The notes: generated from the letters alone by a model not told the origin. Positions 41,571 through 52,324 are shown, numbered from the stretch's first letter. The stretch is 62,800 nucleotides of DNA from an uncultured Methylococcales bacterium (GCA_903902705.1 CAIUVX010000045.1:1-62800); one strand, 5' to 3'. A program made the numbers and translations.

Positions 41571-42806
41571 TTACAATTTATCTAACCAACCCTGTACTTT
41601 TTTTGCATTTGGACTGCCCAGAGTGTTATACAGTTCGATGCTTTTTTGGTAATAACGTTTGGCTTCGGCTTTGTTGCCTTTTTGTTCATAAACCAGCCCT
41701 AAATTGGCGTATTGATTAGCAGAGGTTTCTTTAATGCCTAAGGCTTCCGCAATCGCTAACGATTTTTGATAAAACTCAATGGCTTTATCCAAGTCACCGC
41801 GTTTGTCATAGACCAGCCCTAAATTGCCGTAATTCTGTGCCATGCCTTCTTTACTGCCTAAGTCTTCATCAAGCGTTAAGGCTTTTTGCTGAAACTCAAT
41901 GGCTTTATTCAAGTCGCCGCGTTTGAAATAGACCAGCCCTAAACCACTGTAATTCTGTGCCATGCCTTCTTTACTGCCTAAGGCTTCATGAAGCGTTAAG
42001 GCTTTTTGATAAAACTCAATGGCTTTATTCAAGTCGCCGCGTGTTTTATAGACATTCCCTAAATTGCCGTACTTCGCTGCCATGCCTTGTTTATCGCCTA
42101 ATGCAATTTGAATCGCTAACCCTTTTTCATAAAACTCAACGGCTTTATCCAAGTCGCCGCGTGTGAAATAGACACTCCCTAAATTGCCGTAAGCCCACGC
42201 TATTTTTTCTTTGTCTTGCTGGCTTTCACCCAAGGCTAACACCTTGCTGTATGCGGCAATCGCATCATCCAAATCACCAACACGCATTAATAAAGTCCCT
42301 AATTCATTCCAGCCAGTGGCATCATCGGGGTCTAATTGCGTGGCACGGCGATAGGCTTGTAAGGCTTCCTGCGTATTATTCAAAAAAGCCAACGCGCCTA
42401 AGTTGCGATACGCCGCCGCGCCTTGTTTTGCTGCCAGTTCTACCCGTTGGGTTTCTTTTTCAAACAAGGCTTTGGCTAAGGCAGTATTGCCTTGGGCTAA
42501 CGCATCCAAGGCTGCTTTAATCTGTGATTCTGTACCCGATACGCCTTTGCCTTGACTTAAAGCGGTGACAGCGGTGGTTAAAGATTTAATCTGTTCGGTG
42601 TCGAGTTGGTGTTGCGTGGCATAAACCGCGACGATTTTGTCAATGGCGGCGGCGGAACTGTAATTAATGGTAGTGTGGTCGCCAATAACCGCAGGTGAAT
42701 TATCGCCTGTTGTGGTGGTTGTTTTTGCAGCTTTAGGCGTAGCATTTGCACAAATGACAGGCAATAAACTTAAAATAATCCAACTTGTTATTTTTTTGAT
42801 TTCCAT
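41571..42806 (-). CDS. Secreted TPR-repeat protein with N-terminal tag B
   Basis: A 411-residue protein with a signal peptide (cleavage near NA-TP). Right after it comes tag B, GDNSPAVIGDHTTINY (about residues 34-49). A helical region follows, then about seven tetratricopeptide repeats (150-405). The middle ones are nearly identical 40-residue units of the form GNLGxVYxxRGDLxKAIEFYQKAL, reflected in 120-bp DNA repeats at about 41740-42180. TPRs bind other proteins. The preceding gene's product ends in the same tag B. It is the last gene of a three-gene operon. No enzyme domain. Confidence 0.8.
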   Translation of the reverse strand: MEIKKITSWIILSLLPVICANATPKAAKTTTTTGDNSPAVIGDHTTINYSSAAAIDKIVAVYATQHQLDTEQIKSLTTAVTALSQGKGVSGTESQIKAALDALAQGNTALAKALFEKETQRVELAAKQGAAAYRNLGALAFLNNTQEALQAYRRATQLDPDDATGWNELGTLLMRVGDLDDAIAAYSKVLALGESQQDKEKIAWAYGNLGSVYFTRGDLDKAVEFYEKGLAIQIALGDKQGMAAKYGNLGNVYKTRGDLNKAIEFYQKALTLHEALGSKEGMAQNYSGLGLVYFKRGDLNKAIEFQQKALTLDEDLGSKEGMAQNYGNLGLVYDKRGDLDKAIEFYQKSLAIAEALGIKETSANQYANLGLVYEQKGNKAEAKRYYQKSIELYNTLGSPNAKKVQGWLDKL

Positions 42807-42821
42807 TTGCTCACCTATTAG

Positions 42822-43148
42822 CTAGTAATTAATCGTTGAGCCATCACCTACGATAGCTGGACTTTTGTCGCCTTTTGTTTCTGCATGGTTTTCTTTTTTT
42901 ACAGGTTTTGATGTTGCTGGAACAGACGCGGTAGTAGATTTGGCTTTCACGTTTGTTTTTGTGGCAGGTAACGGCTTAGGCGTTGTTATATAAGTATTAT
43001 TAATAATATCCCGCCCTGCTTGATTCACTTTGCTATCGGTAATGGTGGAATTATTCGCTTCATTGGCATTACCCGTCTTAGGCTCATCAGCGGCATAGAC
43101 AAAACTACTAAAACACAAAGCCAGTAGTGCAGTTGTTACTTTACGCAT
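42822..43148 (-). CDS. Small secreted linker protein carrying tag A and tag B
   Basis: This is a 108-residue protein with a signal peptide (MRKVTTALLALCFSSFVYA). The mature N-terminus holds tag A, NNSTITDSKVNQAGRDI (about residues 32-48). A Thr/Lys/Pro/Ala-rich linker follows, and the protein ends exactly with tag B, GDKSPAIVGDGSTINY. Tag A also ends the product of the upstream gene, and tag B begins the mature product of the downstream gene. The gaps are 1 nt and 15 nt, so this is a tight operon. No known family; it may be a bridging protein. Confidence 0.7.
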   Translation of the reverse strand: MRKVTTALLALCFSSFVYAADEPKTGNANEANNSTITDSKVNQAGRDIINNTYITTPKPLPATKTNVKAKSTTASVPATSKPVKKENHAETKGDKSPAIVGDGSTINY

Positions 43149-43149
43149 T

Positions 43150-43497
43150 TTATTTTTCCTCTGTAGTGGTGGTTATATTGCCGCCAGCTTGATTAACGGT
43201 GCTGTTGGTAATAGTTGAATGATTTATCGTGTTACTTGATGACTTCGGGTTATTATTAATCGGTGGATTTTTAACCACGTCTAAAACGTCTTTCTGACTG
43301 AAAAAACCAAACACCATGCCTATTAATGCCAACACAAACACATAATTTAAACTTTTGTTGAGTAGTTTGGCTGAATTGGCTTGATTGACTTTGATGATGT
43401 TAGTTTTCAGCATTAACTTAATCACGCCCGCCACAACAAACAGCATAAAAGCAATTAATACCAACGGGCTGTTTAAATGTTCTATCCAAGTATTCAT
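43150..43497 (-). CDS. Small two-helix membrane protein with C-terminal tag A
   Basis: A 115-residue protein with two hydrophobic helices (about 11-30 and 50-67) joined by a Lys-rich loop. By the positive-inside rule this puts the C-terminal 48 residues in the periplasm. That tail is Asn/Ser/Thr-rich and ends with tag A, NHSTITNSTVNQAGGNI. It is the first gene of the tagged three-gene operon. Confidence 0.7.
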   Translation of the reverse strand: MNTWIEHLNSPLVLIAFMLFVVAGVIKLMLKTNIIKVNQANSAKLLNKSLNYVFVLALIGMVFGFFSQKDVLDVVKNPPINNNPKSSSNTINHSTITNSTVNQAGGNITTTTEEK

Positions 43498-43570
43498 AAA
43501 TTCCTCTTGTTGTTATAGTTGGCGATTGCTTGATTGGGATTATTTCACATATTGATGGGTAGCTGCGTAG

Positions 43571-43611
43571 ATTGGATTGCCGTGGGTTGCGAAAGAACCG
43601 CAACCCAAGCT
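43571..43611. repeat. Short palindrome (TGGGTTGCG type)
   Basis: GGGTTGCG and CGCAACCC flank AAAGAAC in the 149-nt gap between two envelope genes. The same stem class recurs at 47863-47888, 58816-58862 and 59692-59765. Confidence 0.6.
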
Positions 43612-43646
43612 ACTCACACTATATTAGTTGCACATTTTTCAACGCT

Positions 43647-44591
43647 TTATTGCAGGTTTTCTTTTCTTGGTTTTATTTTCCACATATACCAAAAACCGCC
43701 GAACAATAATGTCAACAGCGCAGTAACAATGTAAGGGGCTTTGCTTGCGACATCGGTGGGTTTATTGGCATCGGGGAAACTAAATTTTGTTAAAACCCCT
43801 AAACCAGAATCGGCAACATTTATCGTGATTGATTTAGCGTTCAAATTAAACAGTTGAATTTCGCCTTTATCAAACGGTTTGTAGTTTCTTGATCCGTTTT
43901 CAACATAATTGGGATACAGCGGCGTTGCTGAAAATGTCGCTTTCGCGCCAATCAGTTGCGCTAATTCTTTTTCTAATTGTTCGGTGGTTTTGCCGTCTGT
44001 TTGAATTTCAATCACAGGCTCGTTGTCAATGGCAACCGACACGAAACCCCCAGCTGTTTTTTTGTTGATTTCTGCTGAAAAACCTTCAATAAATTCAACT
44101 TCGGCAGCATAAACCAAGTCAATTGCCAGATTGACCGCCGCCGAACTAAAACTTTGTTCAGGAATGAGGTACTGTAGTTTTTGATTGCTGTAATCGCGGG
44201 TGGTAATGTGCGCTAAATCAAAGCCGTCTTTATTGCTAATGGTAAATTCGGGCTTGCCTTTGGTGAATTCGGCAATCGCACCGCGTTCCATCGGGGCATC
44301 GTAGTTAATATCGGCATTCAGTGCATTCGCTGCTTTCTGTGCAACGCCTGCGGCTGAGGTAGGATTTTTCGATTCAAGTCCGTCGATAAAAATCAAACCA
44401 TTGACGCGATGCAAATTTTCAGCCCCTTTGCGCCAAGAAACCAATGTTGAAAAACCTGTATCTATGTTTCTTTTTGATTCGCTGGTTTGAATGCGGAGCT
44501 GATTTTTTTCGGCAGGAAGGGCTGTTGCTACCGCTGAGAATCCCAGTGCTGCATACAGCGTTGTTAAGATTAAATAGTTGTTTCGCTTCAT
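43647..44591 (-). CDS. Periplasmic protein with C-terminal membrane anchor, unknown function
   Basis: This 314-residue protein has a signal peptide (cleavage near TALA). A mixed alpha/beta region of about 250 residues without Cys follows, then a C-terminal helix (about 286-303) with a basic end (KIKPRKENLQ). That makes it a periplasmic domain tethered to the inner membrane. No family recognised. It is on the same strand as the tagged operon downstream and may share its promoter, separated by a 149-nt gap that holds a palindrome. Confidence 0.65.
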   Translation of the reverse strand: MKRNNYLILTTLYAALGFSAVATALPAEKNQLRIQTSESKRNIDTGFSTLVSWRKGAENLHRVNGLIFIDGLESKNPTSAAGVAQKAANALNADINYDAPMERGAIAEFTKGKPEFTISNKDGFDLAHITTRDYSNQKLQYLIPEQSFSSAAVNLAIDLVYAAEVEFIEGFSAEINKKTAGGFVSVAIDNEPVIEIQTDGKTTEQLEKELAQLIGAKATFSATPLYPNYVENGSRNYKPFDKGEIQLFNLNAKSITINVADSGLGVLTKFSFPDANKPTDVASKAPYIVTALLTLLFGGFWYMWKIKPRKENLQ

Positions 44592-44747
44592 TTTGTGACC
44601 TTCTGGTTGGTGTTTTGCATTTTAACGCTGTGACCAGCATCGTAGAGTCGAGTAGGTAAACGTCTTTTTGCGTGCATCGCCGATTATACCAATTCAGCGT
44701 GATGCACACGATAGAGCAGTTTGCCCACTCTCAGCTTCACAAGTGAT

Positions 44748-46292
44748 TTATTTAATTTTCGACGTTAACACCCGCCACTTAGGTCGTTGCCAACTACGGC
44801 GAAAGGTGTTGACGCTTTCTTCTACCGCAATACCATGCCACTCTTGACCATCAAGAAAAGCCACCATATCAAATTGCTGCGCGGGCATTCCAAATTCAGT
44901 GTCAAATTGATGGGCAATAGAGTTAGCAGGAATAGCAGTACGACCAACGATTTCTTCTAAATTGAAGCGCACACCATGAAAATTAGTTGCGGGTTCATAC
45001 GCCTTATAAATGAGTTCGGTACAGACTAGCGATGAGTCAGTTTGGAAGTCAAAATTAAAATCATAAGGGCGACCACTGTAACGAAATGCCCGACGTAGTG
45101 CTTGCGCCTTCTCGGTTCGATCTATGCGTGGACGCAATACGGCAATGGCATCTGCCGCCGCTGAGTGTTCAATGGTGGTGAACGAAACCCCTTCACTGAT
45201 TGCTTCTAAAACGCGGGGTAAATGCGCGGATTCTTGTGGTTTAAGGCTGAGGGCGTAGATAGCCGCAGAGTCTCGACGTAATAAGGCTTCAAATTCACCA
45301 CTGGGTTCACCTTGCTCAATAACCCAGCGATGCACCTCAGGATTATTGAAGTAAGCTCGCCGTTCTTCAGCTGTGCCTATATAAAGAGCGGCGTGACTCC
45401 AAAAACCAGGTAGTCCAACATTCGAGATATACCATTCACGCTGTTCTAGCATGACATCACCTGGTTCTAAGCGTGAGCGCAACTTGTCGATTTGAGCTGC
45501 GGAAATCAGTGCTTTGTCTTGACGCAAAATTTTAGTATCGCCCATCCATTCCGATATGCCCGCCTGTACTGGAAAAATTAACTGAAAACCCGTATTTTTT
45601 AAAATGTTCCCCGCATTAGCGAAAGTGAGTAGCTCGCCCTTACCTTTACTCACTTGCCAGATACGCGCTTTATCATCTGCTGTTGCAACTGCCAATGTTG
45701 AACTTGATAATTTAGGCAGAGTGACTGCCACCATGTTGTATGCCGCAAATTGAGTCGCAGCGATAACATTTAAAAAACGAAATTTGAATTTATTGTAACT
45801 ATTGCTAGGCAGCCCTTGCATAGGCATTGAATCATTAAGCAAGATTGCGAGTTTAGGATCATTTTCCACCCGTTGAATAAAGTCGAGTGCAAAGCGGTAT
45901 TGGGCGAGAAATGCGCTGCGTGTAATGTGAAATGAACGCGCCCGATCATCACTGTTGATTAGCTTATAATAGTCAGCGTGAAAACTTCCGATTGAGTCAA
46001 GCAGGATATAATAATCAAGCAATCCACCCCATAAACTGCGCACGGTTTCACGCTCATTTTCTGTTAATAGGTGTGTAACAAGTGGCTTAGTAATTGGGAA
46101 TAAATCGACGCGCTGTTGCGCATAATTGACGAGACGCGAAATTCCAGCACGATAAATTTCCACTGATTTTATATCGGTCGCCTGACGCTGTTCGCGCTCA
46201 TGGGTAGATAAATTAATCAGTGTAGTGTTGCAATACGCCACATCCGTCATCGTGGCTAGAAGTATCAAAATTACAAACGCTATTTTTTTCAT
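44748..46292 (-). CDS. Secreted YiiX/YebB-like (permuted NlpC/P60, papain-fold) protein
   Basis: A 514-residue protein starting at ATG 46292 (GGGGAATCC ribosome site) with a signal peptide (cleavage near AYC-N). Residues about 25-270 are a helical region of unknown type. Residues about 280-490 match the YiiX-like amidase fold: LEPGDVMLEQR, FWSHAALYIG (His), and SSLVCTELIYKAY (Cys). Permuted NlpC/P60 proteins are peptidoglycan or acyl hydrolases. The last 60 residues have a duplicated remnant at 57587-57680. Confidence 0.78.
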   Translation of the reverse strand: MKKIAFVILILLATMTDVAYCNTTLINLSTHEREQRQATDIKSVEIYRAGISRLVNYAQQRVDLFPITKPLVTHLLTENERETVRSLWGGLLDYYILLDSIGSFHADYYKLINSDDRARSFHITRSAFLAQYRFALDFIQRVENDPKLAILLNDSMPMQGLPSNSYNKFKFRFLNVIAATQFAAYNMVAVTLPKLSSSTLAVATADDKARIWQVSKGKGELLTFANAGNILKNTGFQLIFPVQAGISEWMGDTKILRQDKALISAAQIDKLRSRLEPGDVMLEQREWYISNVGLPGFWSHAALYIGTAEERRAYFNNPEVHRWVIEQGEPSGEFEALLRRDSAAIYALSLKPQESAHLPRVLEAISEGVSFTTIEHSAAADAIAVLRPRIDRTEKAQALRRAFRYSGRPYDFNFDFQTDSSLVCTELIYKAYEPATNFHGVRFNLEEIVGRTAIPANSIAHQFDTEFGMPAQQFDMVAFLDGQEWHGIAVEESVNTFRRSWQRPKWRVLTSKIK

Positions 46293-46468
46293 GGATTCCC
46301 CTTTTTTGGCTATCTTTGATTGCATTGAGAAGAAGTGAAACTATAACAGTTGACCCCTTGTAAATCTCTAAAAATGACACCACCGCACGGCATTTGTTAA
46401 TTGAATTCAAGTCTGTCACACTCCATTTAGCGGTATAATCTCGGCTTTTCAATCTGCCTATTACTATC

Positions 46469-47854
46469 ATGACTAACGTTAATTCTGACAAACTTTCCAG
46501 CGCACGTTTTGCCGAAGCCACCGATGCTTTTGTTGAAGTCTTTACCGCTTCGGTGGATTTTGACCAACGCATGGCGGCGCAAGATATTCAAGGCTCTATT
46601 GCTCACGCCACCATGTTGGCGCATTGCGGTATTCTGACCGAATTGGAACGTGATGATATTATTCGCGGCTTAAACCAAATTAGAGAAGAAATCGCCAACG
46701 GTGAATTTGTCTGGTCGATTAAACAAGAAGATGTTCACATGAACATCGAAGCGCGTTTGACAGATTTGATTGGCATTGCAGGAAAAAAACTGCACACAGG
46801 GCGTTCGCGTAATGACCAAGTGGCAACTGATATACGCTTATATTTACGCAGTGAAATACAGGTGATTAGCTCGCAACTCACCCGCTTGCAACACGCGATT
46901 TTAAACTTGGCTGAACAGCATTTTGATACCATCATGCCAGGTTTTACCCATTTACAAGTCGCCCAGCCCATTACTTTTGGGCATCATTTAATGGCGTGGT
47001 TTGAAATGCTCAGTCGTGATGCAGAACGGCTACAAGATTGTTTGAAGCGCGTTAATGTGTTGCCCTTAGGTGCGGCGGCGTTAGCAGGCACAAGCTACCC
47101 AATTGACCGTTATATAACTGCTGAGTTATTGGGTTTTAGCCGTCCATCGGCAAACTCCTTGGATTCTGTCAGTGATAGAGATTTTGCCATTGAATTTACT
47201 GCGGTCGGCAGTTTAATAATGATTCATTTATCGCGATTTTCGGAAGAACTGATTTTATGGTCAAGTGCGCAGTTTGATTTTATTGATATGCCTGACGCAT
47301 TCTGCACAGGTTCATCGATTATGCCGCAAAAGAAAAACCCCGATGTACCTGAATTAGTACGCGGTAAATCAGGACGCGTGACAGGTAATTTAATGAGTTT
47401 GTTGATGCTGATGAAAAGCCAACCTTTAGCCTATAACAAAGATAATCAAGAAGATAAAGAACCGTTATTTGATACCGCCGATACGCTCATCAACTGCTTA
47501 CGCGCTTATGCCGACATGATTCCGCACATCAAAGCCAAAAAAGACAATATGTATAATTCTGCCAAACGCGGCTTTGCAACGGCAACCGATTTGGCAGATT
47601 ATTTAGTGCGCAAAGGCATGGCGTTCCGTGATGCGCATGAAGCTGTTGGTTTAGCAGTACGTTTAGGCGTGGAAACAGGACGCGATTTATCAGAATTATC
47701 GTTGAATGAATTACAAGGATTTTCGGCGTTGATAACGGCGGAGGTGTTTGACTATTTAACACTGGAAGGCTCGGTTGCAGCGCGTAAACACATCGGCGGC
47801 ACTGCGCCTGAAACGGTAAAAGCGGCAATTGCAACGGCTAGATTGGCTATGTAG
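46469..47854 (+). CDS. argH: Argininosuccinate lyase
   Basis: ArgH cleaves argininosuccinate to arginine and fumarate, the last step of arginine synthesis. The 461 residues match the family. The fumarase/lyase signature is [25 protein letters not shown] and the catalytic region GFTHLQ are present. A hairpin follows 9 nt after the stop. Confidence 0.97.
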   Translation: MTNVNSDKLSSARFAEATDAFVEVFTASVDFDQRMAAQDIQGSIAHATMLAHCGILTELERDDIIRGLNQIREEIANGEFVWSIKQEDVHMNIEARLTDLIGIAGKKLHTGRSRNDQVATDIRLYLRSEIQVISSQLTRLQHAILNLAEQHFDTIMPGFTHLQVAQPITFGHHLMAWFEMLSRDAERLQDCLKRVNVLPLGAAALAGTSYPIDRYITAELLGFSRPSANSLDSVSDRDFAIEFTAVGSLIMIHLSRFSEELILWSSAQFDFIDMPDAFCTGSSIMPQKKNPDVPELVRGKSGRVTGNLMSLLMLMKSQPLAYNKDNQEDKEPLFDTADTLINCLRAYADMIPHIKAKKDNMYNSAKRGFATATDLADYLVRKGMAFRDAHEAVGLAVRLGVETGRDLSELSLNELQGFSALITAEVFDYLTLEGSVAARKHIGGTAPETVKAAIATARLAM

Positions 47855-47862
47855 CTTTGTGG

Positions 47863-47888
47863 TTGGGTTGCGTTTTTTCGCAACCCAA
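47863..47888. terminator. Hairpin between argH and a convergent gene
   Basis: TTGGGTTGCG-TTTTTT-CGCAACCCAA is a perfect 10-bp stem, likely serving both convergent genes. It is of the same stem class as several dispersed palindromes. Confidence 0.7.
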
Positions 47889-47900
47889 TGTAATACGCTG

Positions 47901-48524
47901 TTAAATGATACTTTGCGAAAAGTATTTGATTATGCGTTCAAATCGTGGAATAGAATCTTGATTCATTCGATAGCGTAAATTATCATAGTTGACGCAAAAA
48001 TATTTTGTCATTTCAATTAACCCGTAAATTGAAACGACTTTTTCCCTTTGTAACATCCGCGCACATTCTTCTAGTAAGGCTAAATCAACATCAAAAACTT
48101 TGCGGCGTGTTGCATGAATAAAAATACGTCGCCATCCCCACGGGTAAAATACTTGAATACTTTTTATGATCTTATTTATTTGTTCAATATTCAATGTGTT
48201 CTGCGTCAAATCATCCAAACACTGTAATAAAGTTTCATAAAGATTATATTTTGTTGCCTCAGAAACTTTATTTTCTACGCTAATAGATTTTCCTGTTTTA
48301 TACAGTTCAAAACTAGAAGTAATTAAAAACTTCGCATAGGCTAATCTTGAGTCTTCTTGTTTGAGAAAATAACAAATTGGCATTAAACAGGTAATATGAA
48401 CAAAACTCCCCTCTTTAAGAGCTTGTAATGTGCATTTTAATTTTCTGATTTTATAAGTTGTTTTTTCTTTATCAAAAAGATACTGTGCTTGTTTGACGTT
48501 TTCCGTATTCACTGATTGGTTCAA
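47901..48524 (-). CDS. Hypothetical cytoplasmic protein
   Basis: A 207-residue protein, AT-rich and mostly helical by residue pattern, with no signal peptide and no recognised motif. It begins 5 nt after the end of hom on the same strand, so it is probably in its transcript. It is Lys/Ile-rich compared with its neighbours, which may indicate later acquisition. Function unknown. Confidence 0.55.
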   Translation of the reverse strand: MNQSVNTENVKQAQYLFDKEKTTYKIRKLKCTLQALKEGSFVHITCLMPICYFLKQEDSRLAYAKFLITSSFELYKTGKSISVENKVSEATKYNLYETLLQCLDDLTQNTLNIEQINKIIKSIQVFYPWGWRRIFIHATRRKVFDVDLALLEECARMLQREKVVSIYGLIEMTKYFCVNYDNLRYRMNQDSIPRFERIIKYFSQSII

Positions 48525-48529
48525 ATAAA

Positions 48530-49846
48530 TTAACCCAAGGTTTCCAAACGAATCCGATTTACTTTGCCGCTCACTGTCGGCAAAGCTTCTATTTTAGCAA
48601 TCGCAGCATTCATGCGTTTTTCTTGGGTGATTTGCGTCAGCATAATAATGTGGACGGAGGTTTCACCTTTGGGCGGTTCTTTTTGGGTGATGGCTTCGAT
48701 GCTGATGTCGTGGTCGGCTAGGATGCGGGTGACATCGGCTAATACACCAGATTTATCTTCGGCGTGTAGGCGTAAATAGTAGGCGGTTTTGAAGCTGTCG
48801 GCTGATAACACAGGAATATCGGCTATCGATTCGGCTTGAAAGGCTAAATGAGGGACGCGGTTTTCTGGGTCGGTGGTTAAGGCTCTGACCACATCAATCA
48901 CATCGGCAACTACCGCTGAACCAGTGGGTTCTGCACCCGCACCTCTACCGTAATATAAAGTTGCGCCCACTGCATCGCCTTGGACTAATACCGCATTCAT
49001 CACGCCATTGACATTAGCAATTAGGCGACGTTTTGGAATGAGCGTTGGATGCACACGCAGTTCAATTCCTTCGGGAGTTTTTCTGGCAATGCCTAAATGT
49101 TTTATGCGATAGCCCAATTGTTCAGCGTATTCGACATCGGTGCGAGTGATTTTGGTGATGCCTTCGGTGTACACTTTGTCGAACTGTAATGGAATACCAA
49201 AGGCGATAGAGGCAAGAATAGTGAGTTTATGCCCAGCGTCTATGCCTTCAACATCAAACGTTGGATCAGCTTCGGCATATCCTAGGGCTTGGGCTTCGGC
49301 TAACACATCGGCAAAATCACGCCCTTTGTCGCGCATTTCGGTCAAAATAAAATTACCCGTGCCGTTGATAATTCCTGCTAACCATTGAATTTGATTGCCG
49401 CTTAAGCCTTCGCGTATCGCTTTGATAATAGGAATTCCACCTGCAACCGCTGCTTCAAAGGCGACAATTACGCCTTTTTCACTGGCTTTAGCAAAAATTT
49501 CGTTACCGTGTAGGGCGATGAGTGATTTATTCGCGGTAACAACGTGCTTGCCGTTTTCTATGGCTTTTAAGACGTAGTCTTTAACAATACCCGCGCCGCC
49601 GATGAGTTCCAATACGATGTCGATGTCTGGATCGTTGATAATGTCCAAGGGATTGTCAGTTAACAGAATGCCTTGCGTGTCACACAAACGCGCTTTGCTT
49701 AAATCCTTTGCTGAGGCACGAGTGATGATAATTTCTCGCCCTGCACGTCGCGCAATTTCTGCGGCATTACGTTTTAATACATTGACTGTACCGCCACCGA
49801 CAGTACCTAATCCTAATACACCTACTTTTACCGGTTTCAAAGTCAA
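48530..49846 (-). CDS. hom: Homoserine dehydrogenase
   Basis: Hom reduces aspartate semialdehyde to homoserine with NAD(P)H. At 438 residues it is the monofunctional bacterial type. It has the Rossmann motif GLGTVGGG at the N-terminus, the catalytic region with AYAEADPTFDVEGIDAGHK, and a C-terminal ACT domain (about 355-430, ADVTRILADHDISIEAITQ) for feedback control by threonine. thrC lies 46 kb away. Confidence 0.96.
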   Translation of the reverse strand: MTLKPVKVGVLGLGTVGGGTVNVLKRNAAEIARRAGREIIITRASAKDLSKARLCDTQGILLTDNPLDIINDPDIDIVLELIGGAGIVKDYVLKAIENGKHVVTANKSLIALHGNEIFAKASEKGVIVAFEAAVAGGIPIIKAIREGLSGNQIQWLAGIINGTGNFILTEMRDKGRDFADVLAEAQALGYAEADPTFDVEGIDAGHKLTILASIAFGIPLQFDKVYTEGITKITRTDVEYAEQLGYRIKHLGIARKTPEGIELRVHPTLIPKRRLIANVNGVMNAVLVQGDAVGATLYYGRGAGAEPTGSAVVADVIDVVRALTTDPENRVPHLAFQAESIADIPVLSADSFKTAYYLRLHAEDKSGVLADVTRILADHDISIEAITQKEPPKGETSVHIIMLTQITQEKRMNAAIAKIEALPTVSGKVNRIRLETLG

Positions 49847-49953
49847 CTCCAGTTTTGCTAAAAACCGTCATTATATTTCATAAGGCGTTAAGCACTTAAT
49901 AAGATTTTGACAAAGCGTTTTGCTATTTATCTGCTGTGTTAACAGACAGATTG

Positions 49954-50676
49954 TTAATTTTTGGCTTTCAAATTTCCCGCATGAAGTCCGCATTCTTTTT
50001 TGGTACTGTCTTCCCACCACCAACGACCTGCGCGTTCATGTTGGTTGGGTAATACGGGGCGAGTGCAAGGTTCACAACCGATGCTGATATAACCGTGTTG
50101 ATGGAGATCGTTATAGGGGACTTGATAGGCTTCGATGTAATCCCAGACTTGTGACGATTTCCAATTGAGCAGCGGATTAAACTTAATCAAGGAATGGGTA
50201 TCGGTAGAAAAAGCGGTATCGATTTGAACTTCGGGGATGTCAGATCGCGTGTCCACACTTTGATCTTTACGTTGCCCCGTAATCCACGCATCAACCTGCG
50301 CCAGTTTGCGTTTTAAGGGTTCGACTTTACGAATGCCGCAGCATTCACTATGTCCGTCTTCATAAAAACTGAACAAGCCTTTTTGTTTGACGAAACTATC
50401 GAGTACATCACGGTCTGGCGTTAATAACTCAATATCGATGCCGTAATGTTTGCGGACTTTTTCAATAGTGCGGTAGGTTTCAGGATGTAAGCGTCCTGTA
50501 TCCAGTGAAAATATTTGTATATCTGGTCGAATGGCTAATGCCAGATCAATCAATATTACGTCTTCTGCACCGCTAAAAGAAATGGCGATATTATCAAATA
50601 GCTCTAGGGCTTTTTTCAGAATAGTGCGTGGATTTTTACCCGCTAACTCAATTTGTAAGGCTAGGATGTCAGTCAT
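49954..50676 (-). CDS. cysH: Adenylylsulfate/phosphoadenylylsulfate reductase (iron-sulfur type)
   Basis: CysH reduces APS (or PAPS) to sulfite with thioredoxin or glutathione in sulfate assimilation. The 240-residue protein has the nucleotide-binding SFSGAEDV and the catalytic cysteine near the C-terminus (KKECGLH). Two extra cysteine pairs, ECCGIRK and GCEPC, ligate a [4Fe-4S] cluster and mark the APS-using class. It lies 2 nt downstream of gshA, joining sulfur assimilation and glutathione synthesis in one transcript. Confidence 0.93.
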   Translation of the reverse strand: MTDILALQIELAGKNPRTILKKALELFDNIAISFSGAEDVILIDLALAIRPDIQIFSLDTGRLHPETYRTIEKVRKHYGIDIELLTPDRDVLDSFVKQKGLFSFYEDGHSECCGIRKVEPLKRKLAQVDAWITGQRKDQSVDTRSDIPEVQIDTAFSTDTHSLIKFNPLLNWKSSQVWDYIEAYQVPYNDLHQHGYISIGCEPCTRPVLPNQHERAGRWWWEDSTKKECGLHAGNLKAKN

Positions 50677-50678
50677 AA

Positions 50679-52259
50679 TTAATAACAGGATTGGCTAAAA
50701 TATTTTTCTAAAAATTCATCGAAAGGTAGTTGTGCTTGGCTTTCAATGTCGCGTTGTTTTGCATGAGATTGGGCTGCCATCTCAGTAAATTGTGCGTTGG
50801 TTTGTTCGTCTAGCTTTTGACGACGGAAAAAATGCGCGTGTTTATCAGAGATGCTTAGTGCGAACTTGGCAAGCGGTTGTGATTGTTCACGCATACTGGC
50901 TAACATCCGCGCAGAAGCGGTCAATGCTGGATTTTCTACTACTCGCTGTTGTTCCGCTAACGCCGCGCTATAAGGTTTATCTGCGTCATTGTTATCGAGA
51001 ATGGCACACACAGGCTGCATGGCTTGCAAAATTTCCTGCGCCCAGTCTTGTAATGCAACGGTTTCGCCGTTTTTATTCAGGGTTAAATCGGGTTTTCTAC
51101 CTTCATTGGCTACCGCAAGTTGATTGGCGTTATTGATTTTGTGGTCATAATCTGACATAGCAGGACTGTCGGCTAATAAACAGGTCAATAACAGAGCCTC
51201 AATAAAACGCAGTTTGGACTCATCAACGCCGATTGGATTGAATATATCCAAATCCAAAGAACGCATTTCGATATAACGTACACCGCGTTGTTTTAAAGCA
51301 CGCGTTGGTTTTTCACAGGACTTGGCAATTTGTTTGGGACGAATAATGCTATAAAACTCGTTTTCAATTTGTAAAATATTGCTGCTGAGTTGACGGTATT
51401 CACCGTTTACCAGCGTACCGATTTGTTCATATTCAGCATAAGGCGTGGCAATCGCTTTGCATAAGCTGGACACATAGCCATCAACTGAGTTGTAATCGAT
51501 ATTAAGATTCGCCTGATTTTTGCTTTTATAGCCTATATCGCTCATGCGTAATGACGTGGCATAAGGATGGTACAAAGTATCCTCATCAAATTCGTCAAAC
51601 TGCGCCATTAACTCCTCGCGCCCTTTGAAAAAGTTTTTACAAATCGCAGGAGACGCACCGAATAAATACAAAATTATCCAACCCACCCGCTGAAAATTAC
51701 GCACCAAACCAAAATAACCGTCATTAGTGAATTGTTGCAAATCCAGTGGGCTATTTTCGTGTTGATGTAGTGCAATCCACAACGCCTCAGGCGCGGAATA
51801 ATTAAAATGAATACCTGCAATTGCCTGCATGGTTCGACCATAACGATGCCATAAACCATGACGATAAATGTGCTTCATACGCCCAACATTCGATGAACCG
51901 TATTCAGCAATACGAATGCTATCATCGCCATCAATACCACAGGGCATACTGGTACCGAGCAGAAATTCATTATCCAAATGTGCGTAAACAAATTGATGAA
52001 CCGTGCGTAAATAAGCCAGCGTCTCGGTAATATCTGCAAATGGCGGGGTAATCAACTCAATCAGAGCTTCCGAATAATCAGTGGTAATCGCAGAATGCGT
52101 TAAAGCAGCCCCCAAGGCTTGCGGGTGTTGAGTTTGTGAAATCAAACCGTTTTGGGCAATGCGTAAGCTTTCTTTTTCAAGACCTTTTAAGCCACCGCAC
52201 AAAGGTGGTGGGTTATTGGATGTTAGAAGTGAAGTCAAGCGATTGGTTGTAAAAGTCAT
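50679..52259 (-). CDS. gshA: Glutamate-cysteine ligase
   Basis: GshA joins glutamate and cysteine in the first step of glutathione synthesis. At 526 residues it is the gammaproteobacterial type 1 form. The N-terminal [12 protein letters not shown], with the GxEKE motif, and the [17 protein letters not shown] stretch are diagnostic. It is followed after 2 nt by cysH. Confidence 0.95.
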   Translation of the reverse strand: MTFTTNRLTSLLTSNNPPPLCGGLKGLEKESLRIAQNGLISQTQHPQALGAALTHSAITTDYSEALIELITPPFADITETLAYLRTVHQFVYAHLDNEFLLGTSMPCGIDGDDSIRIAEYGSSNVGRMKHIYRHGLWHRYGRTMQAIAGIHFNYSAPEALWIALHQHENSPLDLQQFTNDGYFGLVRNFQRVGWIILYLFGASPAICKNFFKGREELMAQFDEFDEDTLYHPYATSLRMSDIGYKSKNQANLNIDYNSVDGYVSSLCKAIATPYAEYEQIGTLVNGEYRQLSSNILQIENEFYSIIRPKQIAKSCEKPTRALKQRGVRYIEMRSLDLDIFNPIGVDESKLRFIEALLLTCLLADSPAMSDYDHKINNANQLAVANEGRKPDLTLNKNGETVALQDWAQEILQAMQPVCAILDNNDADKPYSAALAEQQRVVENPALTASARMLASMREQSQPLAKFALSISDKHAHFFRRQKLDEQTNAQFTEMAAQSHAKQRDIESQAQLPFDEFLEKYFSQSCY

Positions 52260-52324
52260 AGCGTTTGTCGTCCTGATATAATCTGAGCATTATACTGTAC
52301 AAACACCAATCGGCACACCGTGTG

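Noticed and set aside
41351-41719. Plus-strand open frame of 122 aa
   Set aside because: It runs through a palindromic element and antisense to the TPR gene; no ribosome site or family.
41740-42180. Regular 120-bp direct repeats
   Set aside because: They are coding TPR units of the secreted TPR protein, not an array.
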